DNA of 64,000 nt from Bradyrhizobium sp. 170 (GCF_023101085.1 NZ_CP064703.1:8778501-8842500), one strand, 5' to 3'; positions 47,170 through 57,351 are shown, numbered from the stretch's first letter. The notes: generated by a model not told the origin, from the letters alone. Made by a program: numbers and translations.

Positions 47170-47850
47170 ATGAGCAAGGAATTCGAAGAGCACCTTGTTC
47201 GGTTCCGCAATCTGCCGCTGCCGGTCCGCGTGGTCTACGGCAGGCCCCGCACTTTCATCGCGCTCGCGGTCGGCGTCATCGCGTTCCTGCTGCTGCCCGG
47301 CACGCTGCGGCTGCCGACGCGGCTTGTCGTCGGCTGGGACGCATTCACCGCGCTGTACCTCGTGCTCGCCTACATCATGATGCTGCGCTGTGACGTCGCC
47401 CATATCCGCCGCAGCGCGGTGCTGCAGGACGACGGGCGTTTCCTGCTGCTGCTGTTGACCGCGCTCGGCGCCTTCGCGAGCCTCGCCGCGATCGTGCTCG
47501 AGCTCGGCGCCTCGAAGGGAAGCTCGTCCGGGCTGATCCTGGCCACGGTGACGATCGTGCTGTCATGGGCGACCGTTCACACGGCCTTCTCGCTGCACTA
47601 CGCGCACGAGTTCTATCGCGGCGGCAAGCCCGGCGGCTTGCAGTTTCCGAGCGGCGACGCCCATGCCGAGGCCGATTACTGGGACTTCGTCTACTTCTCG
47701 TTCGTGATCGGCATGACCGCGCAGGTTTCCGACGTCGGCATCACCGACCGGGTCATCCGCCGCACCGCGACCGTGCACGGCGTCATCTCGTTCGTGTTCA
47801 ACACCGCGCTGATCGCGTTGATGGTGAATATTGCCGGGAGTGCGATCTGA
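47170..47850 (+). CDS. DUF1345 family membrane protein
   Basis: This 226-residue protein has about six membrane helices, including FIALAVGVIAFLLLPGTL, FTALYLVLAYIMML and VISFVFNTALIALMVNIA. DUF1345 features are seen in WATVHTAFSLHYAHEFY and DYWDFVYFSFVIGMTAQVSD. The family is uncharacterised. The ATG at 47170 lies 19 bases after ispA, so co-transcription is likely. Confidence 0.9.
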   Translation: MSKEFEEHLVRFRNLPLPVRVVYGRPRTFIALAVGVIAFLLLPGTLRLPTRLVVGWDAFTALYLVLAYIMMLRCDVAHIRRSAVLQDDGRFLLLLLTALGAFASLAAIVLELGASKGSSSGLILATVTIVLSWATVHTAFSLHYAHEFYRGGKPGGLQFPSGDAHAEADYWDFVYFSFVIGMTAQVSDVGITDRVIRRTATVHGVISFVFNTALIALMVNIAGSAI

Positions 47851-47854
47851 AAGC

Positions 47855-47883
47855 CATCGTCCCCGCTTTTGGCGGGGACGATG
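47855..47883. terminator. Perfect hairpin between convergent DUF1345 and caspase-like genes (half family B)
   Basis: The arms catcgtccccgc and gcggggacgatg form a perfect twelve-pair stem with a ttttg loop, starting four bases after the DUF1345 stop codon. It is related to the hairpin at 41759 and lies in the same convergent position. Confidence 0.6.
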
Positions 47884-47896
47884 CTGTTTGGATCGG

Positions 47897-49645
47897 TTAG
47901 GGGCACTTTCCCGACATTATGGCTTCCCGCGAGTTACAACCCAACAGACGTTGATCGCCGGTAAGCGGCTGGCCCGTAGATGACATCCCTGGACCACCCG
48001 GTGTTTGGGAACGCGTGATAAAGACTCTCTTGGTTGCTTGCGGAACCGGCCTTGCTTCGTAAACGCGTCGTGATTCCGGCCTTTCGCGCGTTGCCACCGG
48101 CTTTTTGGCGCGACGCTTCTCGCATTCATTATCGTCGTTGAGGAACGAGCCCTCGGCGCAGGTGATTTTGGTGCAGCGGTCGCCATCGGCCTGGAAGCCG
48201 TGTTCGCAGACCAGCGGGCACACCCGTGACGATTTCAGCTTGATCGTATCGAGCGTATCGACGCTGGCGACCTTGGTGTCGAGCCTGGTTCCGGCGTAAC
48301 GGTTGAACTGCGTCAGCGAGCGCTGCGAGGCGTTGTTCCAGTTGCCATCGGCGTTGCCGGTCAGGCAGCCGACACGCCGCAATTCGGCCTGCACCGACTT
48401 GGTGACATCGGCTTGCGGCGGCCCCGCGGCGAGCGTGGCCACGTTCACCGCCTTGTCCTTGTCAGCGGGGGCGCTTTCGGCGGCGACGCGCTTCTGTTCG
48501 GCTGCGGCCGCCTGGTCCTGCGCCACCTGCTTGGCCTTTTCAGCCGCGACGCGCGCCCGCTCGGCGGCTTTGACATCCGCCTCGGCCTTGGCCTGTTGCG
48601 ACTTCTGGGCACCCTCAGCGGCGAGCCGCGCCCGCTCCTGTTCGGCCTGCCGCGCTTTTTCGGTCGCCGCGACACGCGTTTCCTCGGCGGCGATCTTGTC
48701 GAGCTGAAGCTTGGCAAGGCTGGCGTAGAAACCATCGGGATATTGCGCGAGGAAAGCGTTGAGCGCGCTCTTGTTGCCGATCTGCAGCGCGAGTTCGTAA
48801 TCGCGGCGGGCTTCGGCCTGCGCGCTGGGGGCTGGCGCAGGGGCCACCGCGGGCGCTGCACGGGGCGCCGGTACCAGTGGCACGTCTTCGCCACCCAGCG
48901 AACCGTACACAAAAGGTTCCTGCCTGTTGCCCGTGGTCTTGAGCACCTCGTCGCGGACAAAGCCGAAGGCCCGGCGCACGTCGAGTCCGGGCTTCGTGAG
49001 ATGGTGCGACAGCGCTGATGTGAACGGGCTGTTCTTGCCGTCGCCATCGGCGGCCGTGGAGCCGGCCTTGGCCGAATAGGCAATCAGGACGTTCGGGCTG
49101 GTCGGCTCGACCTTGGCCAGGCCCTGGCCGATCGCGCGCGAAGCCACCGTCCGCTTCATGGTCCTGGAAAACGGATTGTCGCGGCAGGCGTCGAGGATCA
49201 CGAGCCGCAGTTTCTTGGCCGGCTCGATCGCGACCAGGATGCGGTCAAGCGACAGCGCTTCGTCATAGACGTCTGTGTCGCGTTCCAGCCGTGCATCCAC
49301 CGGGATGAGGTAATTTCCGCCGTCCACCTCGATGCCGTGGCCGGCGTAATAGACGACGGCGATATCGGCATCGCGGGAGCGGTCGGCAAAGTCGCGTAGC
49401 GCGCGCCTTGTGTCGGCGGCGGAGAGATCCCTGCGGGAGTCAACGACGTCGAAGCCGGCGTCCTTTAGCGTCGCCGCGATCCTGGCGCTGTCGTTCACCG
49501 GATTGGCCAGCGGTGCGACATTCTGGTAGTTGGAATTGCCGAGCACCAGCGCCACGCGCTTTTCGGCAAACGCCGGCTCGCTCACCAGCAGGAAAGCGGC
49601 GGCTGCAAGTGCCCATCGGCACAACTTTTGCGATCCAGACATCAT
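47897..49645 (-). CDS. Secreted caspase-family (C14) protein with coiled coil and Cys-rich tail
   Basis: This 582-residue protein begins with a signal peptide (WALAAAAFLLVSEPAFA, cleavage near residue 27). A caspase p20-like domain covers about residues 28-260, with the catalytic His103 (YYAGHGIEVDGGNYLIPVDA) and Cys154 (ILDACRDNPFS). Next come an Ala/Glu/Lys-rich coiled coil (about 310-400), a peptidoglycan-binding-like segment (SVQAELRRVGCLTGNADGNW), a Cys-rich module (VCPLVCEHGFQADGDRCTKI) and a basic tail. Related bacterial orthocaspase-like proteins cleave after Arg or Lys; that specificity is not testable here. The SD lies in a predicted hairpin. Its partner and target are unknown. Confidence 0.88.
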   Translation of the reverse strand: MMSGSQKLCRWALAAAAFLLVSEPAFAEKRVALVLGNSNYQNVAPLANPVNDSARIAATLKDAGFDVVDSRRDLSAADTRRALRDFADRSRDADIAVVYYAGHGIEVDGGNYLIPVDARLERDTDVYDEALSLDRILVAIEPAKKLRLVILDACRDNPFSRTMKRTVASRAIGQGLAKVEPTSPNVLIAYSAKAGSTAADGDGKNSPFTSALSHHLTKPGLDVRRAFGFVRDEVLKTTGNRQEPFVYGSLGGEDVPLVPAPRAAPAVAPAPAPSAQAEARRDYELALQIGNKSALNAFLAQYPDGFYASLAKLQLDKIAAEETRVAATEKARQAEQERARLAAEGAQKSQQAKAEADVKAAERARVAAEKAKQVAQDQAAAAEQKRVAAESAPADKDKAVNVATLAAGPPQADVTKSVQAELRRVGCLTGNADGNWNNASQRSLTQFNRYAGTRLDTKVASVDTLDTIKLKSSRVCPLVCEHGFQADGDRCTKITCAEGSFLNDDNECEKRRAKKPVATRERPESRRVYEARPVPQATKRVFITRSQTPGGPGMSSTGQPLTGDQRLLGCNSREAIMSGKCP

Positions 49646-49883
49646 CGTGACTCCTCCGGAGTCCTGTACTTTTTTACCACACCGGCCTGCCTATCAGAAG
49701 CCAGGGTCCGGCTTTGTGAGTTAAGTCACGAACCACGCTGATGTGAAATCGCGCCATCGCCTTATCCTTAGTCGGGCCAGCGCCCCCGTCGGTTCGCCAT
49801 GGCCTATCACCTTTTCCGCCGGGTTCCCGTCCAGATATAAACCTCCGGCGACGAGCATGTATTCCCCGAGCAGCATAAGCCGC

Positions 49884-50318
49884 TCAACCCGGCACGACAT
49901 GCTCCCGGTATTGCGGCAGGTCGTCCGTGATCGCGAACCACGATGCCTTGGAGCCGACAAAGATGTGAGCGGTCGGGCGGATCGAGGGATCGTCGACCAG
50001 CGTGCCCATGGCGACATGGACGAAAGCGCCTTCACGCACCACCGAATAGAGCAACGAGCCGCATTTTCGGCAATGCGCGTCGTGGCCGGCCTCGTCGCCA
50101 TAGATCATGAGATCGTCCTCGCCTTTGGTGACGCTGAATTTGTCGCGCGCGATGCCGGCGAACGGCTTGAATGCCGCACCGGTAGTGCGCCGGCAATTCG
50201 AACAATGGCAATTCAAGGCGTAGCCGAACTCGTCAGCCACCGCGTAGCTGACCGCGCGGCAAAAGCATTCTCCGGCAAGAATGCGAGCATTCGATTTTGC
50301 TGAACCCGCCACCTGCAA
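49884..50318 (-). CDS. GFA family zinc-binding protein
   Basis: This 144-residue protein of the glutathione-dependent formaldehyde-activating (GFA/CENP-V) fold has zinc-binding cysteines in GECFCRAVSY, CHCSNCRRTTGAAF and HCRKCGSLL. Most members have no proven activity despite the family name. The gap to the caspase-like gene start (49646-49883) holds no gene I can support. It diverges from the first NTF2-like gene at 50414. Confidence 0.88.
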   Translation of the reverse strand: MQVAGSAKSNARILAGECFCRAVSYAVADEFGYALNCHCSNCRRTTGAAFKPFAGIARDKFSVTKGEDDLMIYGDEAGHDAHCRKCGSLLYSVVREGAFVHVAMGTLVDDPSIRPTAHIFVGSKASWFAITDDLPQYREHVVPG

Positions 50319-50413
50319 CTCCTCGCAACCGTGATGAAGTCAGCCTAGCGCAATGAAGCGGTTCGTGGCTTAATTCAGCTCGAACAAATTTCTTTTCGCC
50401 GGGAGGAACTGCC

Positions 50414-50788
50414 GTGAGTCACGACCGATCGACCGTGGAAGCCGTGGTCAAGAATTATTTCGATGGCCTGTATGAAGGTGATGCCGACAAGCTCGGCGCG
50501 ATCTTCGATGCCACCGCCGATTTGCGCTGGCTGGAGAAGGGCGAGTTGCAAGTGCTGACCGTGCCGGACTGGCTCGATCGCGTGCGCAAGCGCCCGTCCG
50601 GCAAGGCCGAGGGCAAGCCGCGCGAGGATTTCATCGTCACCATCGACCGCTCCGACGATCAGACCGCCTTCATCAAGGTACGCTGCCAGTTGCCGCCGCG
50701 CTATTTCACCGACTATCTGGTGGCAATGAAACTGCGCGACGGCTGGAAGATCGTCTCCAAATCCTACCGCTACGATCTGCGCGAGTAA
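50414..50788 (+). CDS. NTF2-like (lumazine-binding-type) protein, tandem copy 1
   Basis: This 124-residue NTF2-fold protein resembles the putative lumazine-binding (PF12893) group. It starts with GTG after a gggaggaac ribosome binding site. The N-terminal helix VEAVVKNYFDGLYEGDADKL and the C-terminal strands CQLPPRYFTDYLVAMKLRDG are typical. No catalytic residues can be assigned. The next gene is a close paralogue 43 bases away in the same direction. Confidence 0.85.
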   Translation: MSHDRSTVEAVVKNYFDGLYEGDADKLGAIFDATADLRWLEKGELQVLTVPDWLDRVRKRPSGKAEGKPREDFIVTIDRSDDQTAFIKVRCQLPPRYFTDYLVAMKLRDGWKIVSKSYRYDLRE

Positions 50789-50831
50789 GGCTCTGTGAAC
50801 CGAGTAGAACCAACCTGCGGGAGGACAAATC

Positions 50832-51206
50832 GTGGCTCTTGATCGTTCTACCGTCGAGGCGGTCGTCCAACACTATTTTGATGCCGTGTACGAGGGGGAC
50901 GCCGACAAGCTGGGCGCGATCTTCCATCCCTCCGCCGACCTGCGTTCGCTGGAAAAAGGCGAACTGCAGGTTCTTCACTTGCCTGCCTGGCTGAACTGGA
51001 TGAGGAAGCGGCCGTCGGCGAAAGCGGAAGGCAAGCCGCGCGAGGATTTTATCGTCATGATCGACCGCTCCGACGATCAGACCGCCTTCATCAAGGTGCG
51101 CTGCCAGTTGCCGCCGCGTTATTTCACCGACTATCTGGTGGCGATGAAACTGAGCGACGGCTGGAAGATCGTCTCGAAGTCTTACCGCTACGATCTGCGC
51201 GAGTAA
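50832..51206 (+). CDS. NTF2-like (lumazine-binding-type) protein, tandem copy 2
   Basis: This 124-residue paralogue of the preceding gene also starts with GTG, after a gaggac-type ribosome binding site. The C-terminal half is nearly identical to copy 1 at both protein and DNA level (SDDQTAFIKVRCQLPPRYF in both). The middle differs (LHLPAWLNWMRKRPSAK here, LTVPDWLDRVRKRPSGK there). This points to a fairly recent tandem duplication with divergence concentrated in the likely pocket region. Function is unknown. Confidence 0.85.
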   Translation: MALDRSTVEAVVQHYFDAVYEGDADKLGAIFHPSADLRSLEKGELQVLHLPAWLNWMRKRPSAKAEGKPREDFIVMIDRSDDQTAFIKVRCQLPPRYFTDYLVAMKLSDGWKIVSKSYRYDLRE

Positions 51207-51460
51207 TATCCACTCAGGCTTGGGCACCCGCCGGCGCAGCTTCCGTACCGCCGCTGCGGCGGCCCAAATTGCCCCGGATTACGCACATCACGACGGCCGG
51301 TTGCAGCAGCCGCGTCGGCGGCGCCTCCAGATAGGCGACCTCAAGAAAGGCGGTCGCCAGCCTTGCATCGTGACGGCCTGAAACCGCTTCGCCCTTCGCC
51401 CGTGAACGCGCGCGCCTTGCGCATTGACCTTGCGGTTTTTCCCTGCGAATGGGGGCGATC

Positions 51461-53068
51461 ATGGAAGCCAAGTTTCAGATCTTTTTGATCCTGCTCGCGG
51501 TGCTGGCAGGGACCGCGCTGCTGGCGCGGCGGATCAATGTCGCGCCGGCCATCCTGCTGCTGCTCGCCGGCATCGCGCTCGCCTTCGTGCCCGGCATGCC
51601 GACGGTGGAATTGCCGCCCGAATTGGTGCTGCTCGTATTCCTGCCGCCGCTGATCTATTCGGCGAGCGTCGCCATGAGCTGGCGCGAATTCAAATCCAAT
51701 CTCCGCCCGATCATCCTGCTGTCGGTCGGCTGCGTGATCTTCACCGCCTTCGCGGTCGCGACCGCGACGCATTATCTGATCGGGCTGCCCTGGGGCGTCG
51801 GCTTCCTGCTGGGGGCCATCGTCGCACCGCCGGACGTGGTGGCGCCGCTGGCGATTGCGCGCAAGCTCGGCATGCCCCGCCGCATCCTCGTCGTGCTCGA
51901 GGGCGAGGGGCTAGCCAACGACGCCACCGCATTGATCCTCTACCGGTTCGCGGTGGCGGCGATTTCGACCGGGCTGTTCTCGCTGCCGAAGGCCACCGGC
52001 ACCTTTGCCGTCATCGTGGTCGGCGAAATCCTGTTCGGTGTCGCAGTCGGATGGCTCTCGTTGCGCGCACGCCATCGTGCGCGGGACCCTCAGGTCGAGA
52101 TCACGCTGTCGCTGATCACCCCCTACCTCGCCTTCTGGATCCCCGAACATCTCGGCGGTTCCGGCGTGATCGCAACGGTAGCCTGCGGGCTCTACATAAG
52201 CTGGAACGGACCGCTTTTGATTTCATCGGCGACGCGCCTGCAGGGCATCTTCTTCTGGGACCTCGTGATCTATCTGGTCGAGGGCTCGCTGTTCCTGCTG
52301 ACGGGATTCCAGATGCGGCTGCTGTTCGAGAAATCGAAGGCGTTTCCGCTGCAGGATATCCTGTTCGCCACCGCGCTGGTCGCAATCATCGTCATCCTGG
52401 CCCGCTTTGCCTGGGTCTACCCCGCAACCTATCTGCCGCGTCTGATCAGCAGACGAATCCGTGAACGTGATCCGCCGCCATCCTGGCAGACCGTGTTTGT
52501 GGTGGCCTTCACCGGTGTGCGCGGCGCGGTGTCGCTCGCAGCGGCGCTGGCGTTGCCATTGGCACTGCCCGGCGGTGAGGGCTTTCCCCACCGCGACATG
52601 ATCCTGTTCGTCGCCTTCGGCGTCATCTTCATCACCCTGGTGGGATTGGGGCTTGGATTGCCGGCGGTGGTGCGATGGCTCGGGATCGCCAAGGACGGCC
52701 GCAGCGAGCATGTCACGGAACATGAGGCCGAGATCACGGCCCGGCGCGAGGCGCTTGATGCCGCGCTCAAGTCGCTCGACGCCATCACCGACGACCGCGA
52801 ACTCTCCGATGAAGTCGTGAAGCTACTCAGGGCACGCCACGAGATCCGCAGCAATCAGCTCCCGGATTCGCTCGATCCCGAAACCCACGACGTTTCGGCG
52901 GCCGGCACCGCCCTGACACGGGAATTGATCGCGGCCGAGCGGAAATTCATCCACGTCCTGCTGCGCGACGGCAAGATCACCGACGAAACGCGGCGGCGGA
53001 TCGAACGCGACCTCGATCTGGAGGAAGCAAGCCTGAGCAATCGGGAGTACCGAAGGATCGCGCTATAG
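51461..53068 (+). CDS. CPA1-family Na+/H+ antiporter
   Basis: This 535-residue protein has about twelve membrane helices and a cytosolic C-terminal tail. Antiporter signatures are present: FLPPLIYSASVAMSWREF, GAIVAPPDVVAPLAIARKLG where the ion-binding Asp is expected, EGEGLANDATALILYRF, and FTGVRGAVSLAAALALPL. It exchanges H+ for Na+ or K+ at the inner membrane. The ATG at 51461 is preferred because gggggcg precedes it; 51449 is an alternative. The tail is helical and acidic. Confidence 0.92.
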   Translation: MEAKFQIFLILLAVLAGTALLARRINVAPAILLLLAGIALAFVPGMPTVELPPELVLLVFLPPLIYSASVAMSWREFKSNLRPIILLSVGCVIFTAFAVATATHYLIGLPWGVGFLLGAIVAPPDVVAPLAIARKLGMPRRILVVLEGEGLANDATALILYRFAVAAISTGLFSLPKATGTFAVIVVGEILFGVAVGWLSLRARHRARDPQVEITLSLITPYLAFWIPEHLGGSGVIATVACGLYISWNGPLLISSATRLQGIFFWDLVIYLVEGSLFLLTGFQMRLLFEKSKAFPLQDILFATALVAIIVILARFAWVYPATYLPRLISRRIRERDPPPSWQTVFVVAFTGVRGAVSLAAALALPLALPGGEGFPHRDMILFVAFGVIFITLVGLGLGLPAVVRWLGIAKDGRSEHVTEHEAEITARREALDAALKSLDAITDDRELSDEVVKLLRARHEIRSNQLPDSLDPETHDVSAAGTALTRELIAAERKFIHVLLRDGKITDETRRRIERDLDLEEASLSNREYRRIAL

Positions 53069-53069
53069 T

Positions 53070-53200
53070 TGTCGTCCCGGCCAAGCGCAGCGCGAGCCGG
53101 GACCCATACGCCGCGGCGGTAATTATCAGGCACGTCGGTCGACGCCTTTCTTCCACAACGCAAGCCTGTGGTTATGGGTCCCCGCGTTCGCGGGGACGAC
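53070..53200. repeat. Bipartite palindromic repeat, family B copy 4
   Basis: The element begins gtcgtcccggccaag with gggacccatacgccgcggc inside, and ends gtggttatgggtccccg plus cgcggggacgac. The left arm is a variant with a longer ccgg stem. It lies between the convergent antiporter and Rieske oxygenase genes. Confidence 0.8.
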
Positions 53201-53217
53201 TCGCCGAGAGAGCGCAG

Positions 53218-54558
53218 CTACTCCGCCGCCGCATTCCTGCCGGGACGGCCGACATAGCCGGCCGCATCGCCGAACCGCTCGATCATGACTGTTGTGAGGT
53301 CCTTGGCCTTGCTGGTGACGCAGGCGCCGGAGCGCACCGCATAGCGATCCTGATGCTTGAGGTGTGGCGGCGCCTCGCCCTTCTGCAGCGCGCGGGCGGC
53401 ATCCATCACCAGTTTCCGGAAATGCATGATGCCGAGATCGGTCGGACCGAGATGTTCGCGGGTACGGTCGGCGATCGGCCCCTGGCTGTCCTGCACGGCG
53501 GCGTCCTGTTCGGAAACGCCCTTGATGCCGGTGTAGCTGTTGGTCTTCTGCAGTTTGCGATCGATCAGGTAATCGTTCGACTTGTTGCGCAGCGGAATAT
53601 AATTCTCGTCAACCTCCGACATCACGCCGTTGCCGCGGTCGTACCCATCGCGCTCGGCCTGCGTCAGCGGGCGCTCCGGATTCCAGGCATAGGTGAAGAT
53701 CCAGCAGCTGGTATCGGTCACCGGAATGAAGCTCTGACCGAAAATATTCTCACCCGGCATCGAGCTCGGCGCATAGGCATGCACCGGCATCAGGAACTGG
53801 GCGATGCGCCAGTAGATATTGTCGGAGCCGGTCAACCGCCCGCCCGCGACCGTCAGGCCGGCCTCGTGCGGATTGATCTTGATCACGGGGCGCGGGTCTT
53901 CGGCAATCCAGCGCATGTGATCGGTCGCGACCCGCGTCAGCGGATTCACAAAGTGTTTCTTGATGTCGAGGATCTCGTTCTCTTCTTTTTCGAAAGAGAG
54001 ATGCGCGAACGTGAAATGCGCGGTGTCGATCGAGCCTTCCAGCGCCTGCACCCAATTGCAGTCCTGCCATTTCTTCGAGACATAGCGATGCGAGGCCGGC
54101 ACCAGCGCCATTTCCAGATCAGGCAATTCGGGCACCTGCTCCGCCGGGCCCATATAGGCCCAAATCATGTCGCCCCACTCGCGAACCGGATAGGACTTGA
54201 TGCGGATCAGATCCTTGGCGTTGAGATCGGGATAGGATGTCGGCATGTCGACGCAGCGCCCGTCGGTATCGAACTTCCAGCCGTGATAGACGCAGCGGAT
54301 CCCGCATTCCTCGTTGCGGCCGAGCCAGAGATTGGCGCCGCGGTGCGGGCAGTACTGATCGATAACACCGACCACACCGCGGGTGTCGCGGAAGGCGAGC
54401 AGCTCCTCGCCCATCACGACGATCTTCTTCGGTGGCCCGTCGGCCTCGGGCAATTCCTCCGACAGCAGCACCGGGATCCAGAAGCGGCGCAGCAGTTCGC
54501 CCATTCCGGTGCCTGCACCGCTTTCGGTGAGGAATTTGTTGTCTTCGGCGCGGAGCAT
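53218..54558 (-). CDS. Rieske non-heme iron oxygenase, large (alpha) subunit type
   Basis: This 446-residue aromatic-ring-hydroxylating-type oxygenase resembles phthalate 4,5-dioxygenase oxygenase and related O-demethylases. The Rieske [2Fe-2S] ligands are Cys70/His72 (CPHRGANLWLG) and Cys89/His92 (CVYHGWKFD). The mononuclear iron site has His181 and His186 in DTAHFTFAHL, and the late Asp in GPTDLGIMHFRKLV is the likely third ligand. It needs a reductase that is not in this window. The ATG at 54558 follows ggagg at six bases. The substrate is unknown. A TauD-like gene lies upstream on the same strand. Confidence 0.92.
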   Translation of the reverse strand: MLRAEDNKFLTESGAGTGMGELLRRFWIPVLLSEELPEADGPPKKIVVMGEELLAFRDTRGVVGVIDQYCPHRGANLWLGRNEECGIRCVYHGWKFDTDGRCVDMPTSYPDLNAKDLIRIKSYPVREWGDMIWAYMGPAEQVPELPDLEMALVPASHRYVSKKWQDCNWVQALEGSIDTAHFTFAHLSFEKEENEILDIKKHFVNPLTRVATDHMRWIAEDPRPVIKINPHEAGLTVAGGRLTGSDNIYWRIAQFLMPVHAYAPSSMPGENIFGQSFIPVTDTSCWIFTYAWNPERPLTQAERDGYDRGNGVMSEVDENYIPLRNKSNDYLIDRKLQKTNSYTGIKGVSEQDAAVQDSQGPIADRTREHLGPTDLGIMHFRKLVMDAARALQKGEAPPHLKHQDRYAVRSGACVTSKAKDLTTVMIERFGDAAGYVGRPGRNAAAE

Positions 54559-54649
54559 GGGCGACCTCCGATTGTTATTGCTTTTGGCCAAGCTTGGCGC
54601 AGGAGGCGCGATACGTCAACGCGAATGCGCAATAGCCGTAATGCAACGC

Positions 54650-54726
54650 CGTAGGGCGGGTTAGCGTAGCGTAACCCGCCGCCTTTGCGATGATTGACGG
54701 ATTACGCTTCGCAAATCCGCCCTACG
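54650..54726. repeat. Palindromic intergenic repeat, family E
   Basis: The left end cgtagggcgggttagcg pairs with the right end cgcaaatccgccctacg; inner arms gcgtaacc and ggattacgc pair. It lies between the TauD-like and Rieske oxygenase genes and resembles family C in its cgtaggg ends. Confidence 0.8.
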
Positions 54727-54730
54727 AAAT

Positions 54731-55624
54731 TTACACCGGCCGCTCGCCCTTCACCGTCACCCGCGTGCCTGATCGGGTGTGGGGCCAGTAGTCCCACATC
54801 GCGCGGTGCTGGGCGCAGCGGTTGTCCCAGAAGGCGATGGCGTTTTCCGTCCAGCGGAAGCGGCACTGGAACAGCGGGTTCTCCGCGTGCTGGTAGAGAT
54901 AGGCCAGCATGGCGTCGCTCTCGTCGCGCGGGATGCCGACGATAAAGCGGGTGAAGCCGCGGTTGACGTAGAGCGCCTTCCTGCCCGTCACGGGATGCGT
55001 GCGGATCACCGGATGTTCGGCACGCGGATATTCCACCCGGTCGGCGACGCCGTAATTGGCGTAGAGCCCGCGGTAGGTCTGCTCGCCGTCGTGCAGCGCG
55101 GTGAGCCCGTCAAGATAGGCCTTCATCCGATCCGACAGCGCCTCATAAGCGGCGTACATGTTGGCGAACAGCGTGTCGCCGCCGCGCGGCGGGCACTGCT
55201 TGATGTAGAGGATCGAGCCCATCGGCGGCTCGACGTCGCAGGAGACGTCGGTGTGCCAGCCCTCGCCATTGGCGCGCGGCGAATCCTTGTCGGCATAGAT
55301 CTTCATCAGCGCCGGGTCGCCCTCGTTGGGCGCCGCCGGATGCACATGCAATTCGCCGAACTTGCGGCCGAAGGCGAGGTGTTGGTCGGAGTTGATGTGC
55401 TGGTCGCGGAAGAAGATCACGAGATTTTCGGCGAGCGCACGGTGGATCTCGTCCATCTGCCGATTAGAGCGCGCATCGTCCGAGACGAGCTTGCCGATAT
55501 CGACGCCGGAGATTTCCGCGCCGATGATCGGGGTGAGTTTTTCGACGCTGATGGTTTCGTACGGGTCGGATTCGCCGGCGGTGTGCCTGTAACGAGGACC
55601 TTGCTTGCCGGACAGCGAAGACAT
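54731..55624 (-). CDS. TauD/TfdA family Fe(II)/2-oxoglutarate dioxygenase
   Basis: This 297-residue dioxygenase has iron ligands His124 and Asp126 (GEGWHTDVSC) and the distal His and 2-oxoglutarate Arg in CAQHRAMWDYWPHTRSGTRV. The start DIGKLVSDDARSNRQMDEIH and the later GGDTLFANMYAAYEALSDRM are typical of the family. The substrate could be a sulfonate, an aryloxyacid or another compound. The frame is open upstream, but that part translates repeat sequence. The ATG at 55624 follows gggag. The Rieske oxygenase gene lies downstream on the same strand. Confidence 0.9.
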   Translation of the reverse strand: MSSLSGKQGPRYRHTAGESDPYETISVEKLTPIIGAEISGVDIGKLVSDDARSNRQMDEIHRALAENLVIFFRDQHINSDQHLAFGRKFGELHVHPAAPNEGDPALMKIYADKDSPRANGEGWHTDVSCDVEPPMGSILYIKQCPPRGGDTLFANMYAAYEALSDRMKAYLDGLTALHDGEQTYRGLYANYGVADRVEYPRAEHPVIRTHPVTGRKALYVNRGFTRFIVGIPRDESDAMLAYLYQHAENPLFQCRFRWTENAIAFWDNRCAQHRAMWDYWPHTRSGTRVTVKGERPV

Positions 55625-55697
55625 GGGCGCTCTCCCAATCGTTCTTGATTGGGGCGCATCGTAGCTCAGGCGATACGAAGTGCAATGCATGTGGTTC

Positions 55698-55840
55698 GTC
55701 GTCCCTGCGAACGCAGGGACCCATAACCACAGGAGTTGGTGGCGGAGAAAAGCTGTAGCTACAGCCCGGCATAACCACAAAATTCTGTGGTTATGGGTTC
55801 CCGCGCCCCGTGCGCAATTGCGCACTAGGCGGGGACGACG
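55698..55840. repeat. Bipartite palindromic repeat, family B copy 5, with nested palindrome
   Basis: The element begins gtcgtccctgcgaacgcagg with cccataaccacagg, and has gtggttatgggttcccgcg and cggggacgac at the right end. The right arm is interrupted by a 16-base perfect palindrome, gtgcgcaattgcgcac (55810-55825). It lies between ispG and the TauD-like gene on the same strand. Confidence 0.85.
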
Positions 55841-55848
55841 GAAAGAGT

Positions 55849-57135
<1,287 letters not shown>

Positions 57136-57351
57136 GGGGCCTCGAATATCAGGTTTTGGTGACATTCACCAAGGGGGCGGCGAAAGCGCTGTGCGCCCCG
57201 TCACACAGGGATTTTTACGTTGTATATTCAACAGTTTAGGCCGATGACGGCGGCCGGAAGCAGGCCGGAATACCGCAACTTCCGTTAACCGCTATATTGG
57301 ACAGGAATCGCCGAATTGAAAGGGCGCCCGCACGTCCCGGCCGCCTTTTCA

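Noticed and set aside
51214..51471. An 85-codon minus-strand frame between the second NTF2-like gene and the antiporter gene
   Set aside because: Its end (LEVAYLEAPPTRLLQPAVV) looks faintly protein-like, but there is no ribosome binding site, the first half is Arg-rich shadow sequence, and it overlaps the antiporter start.
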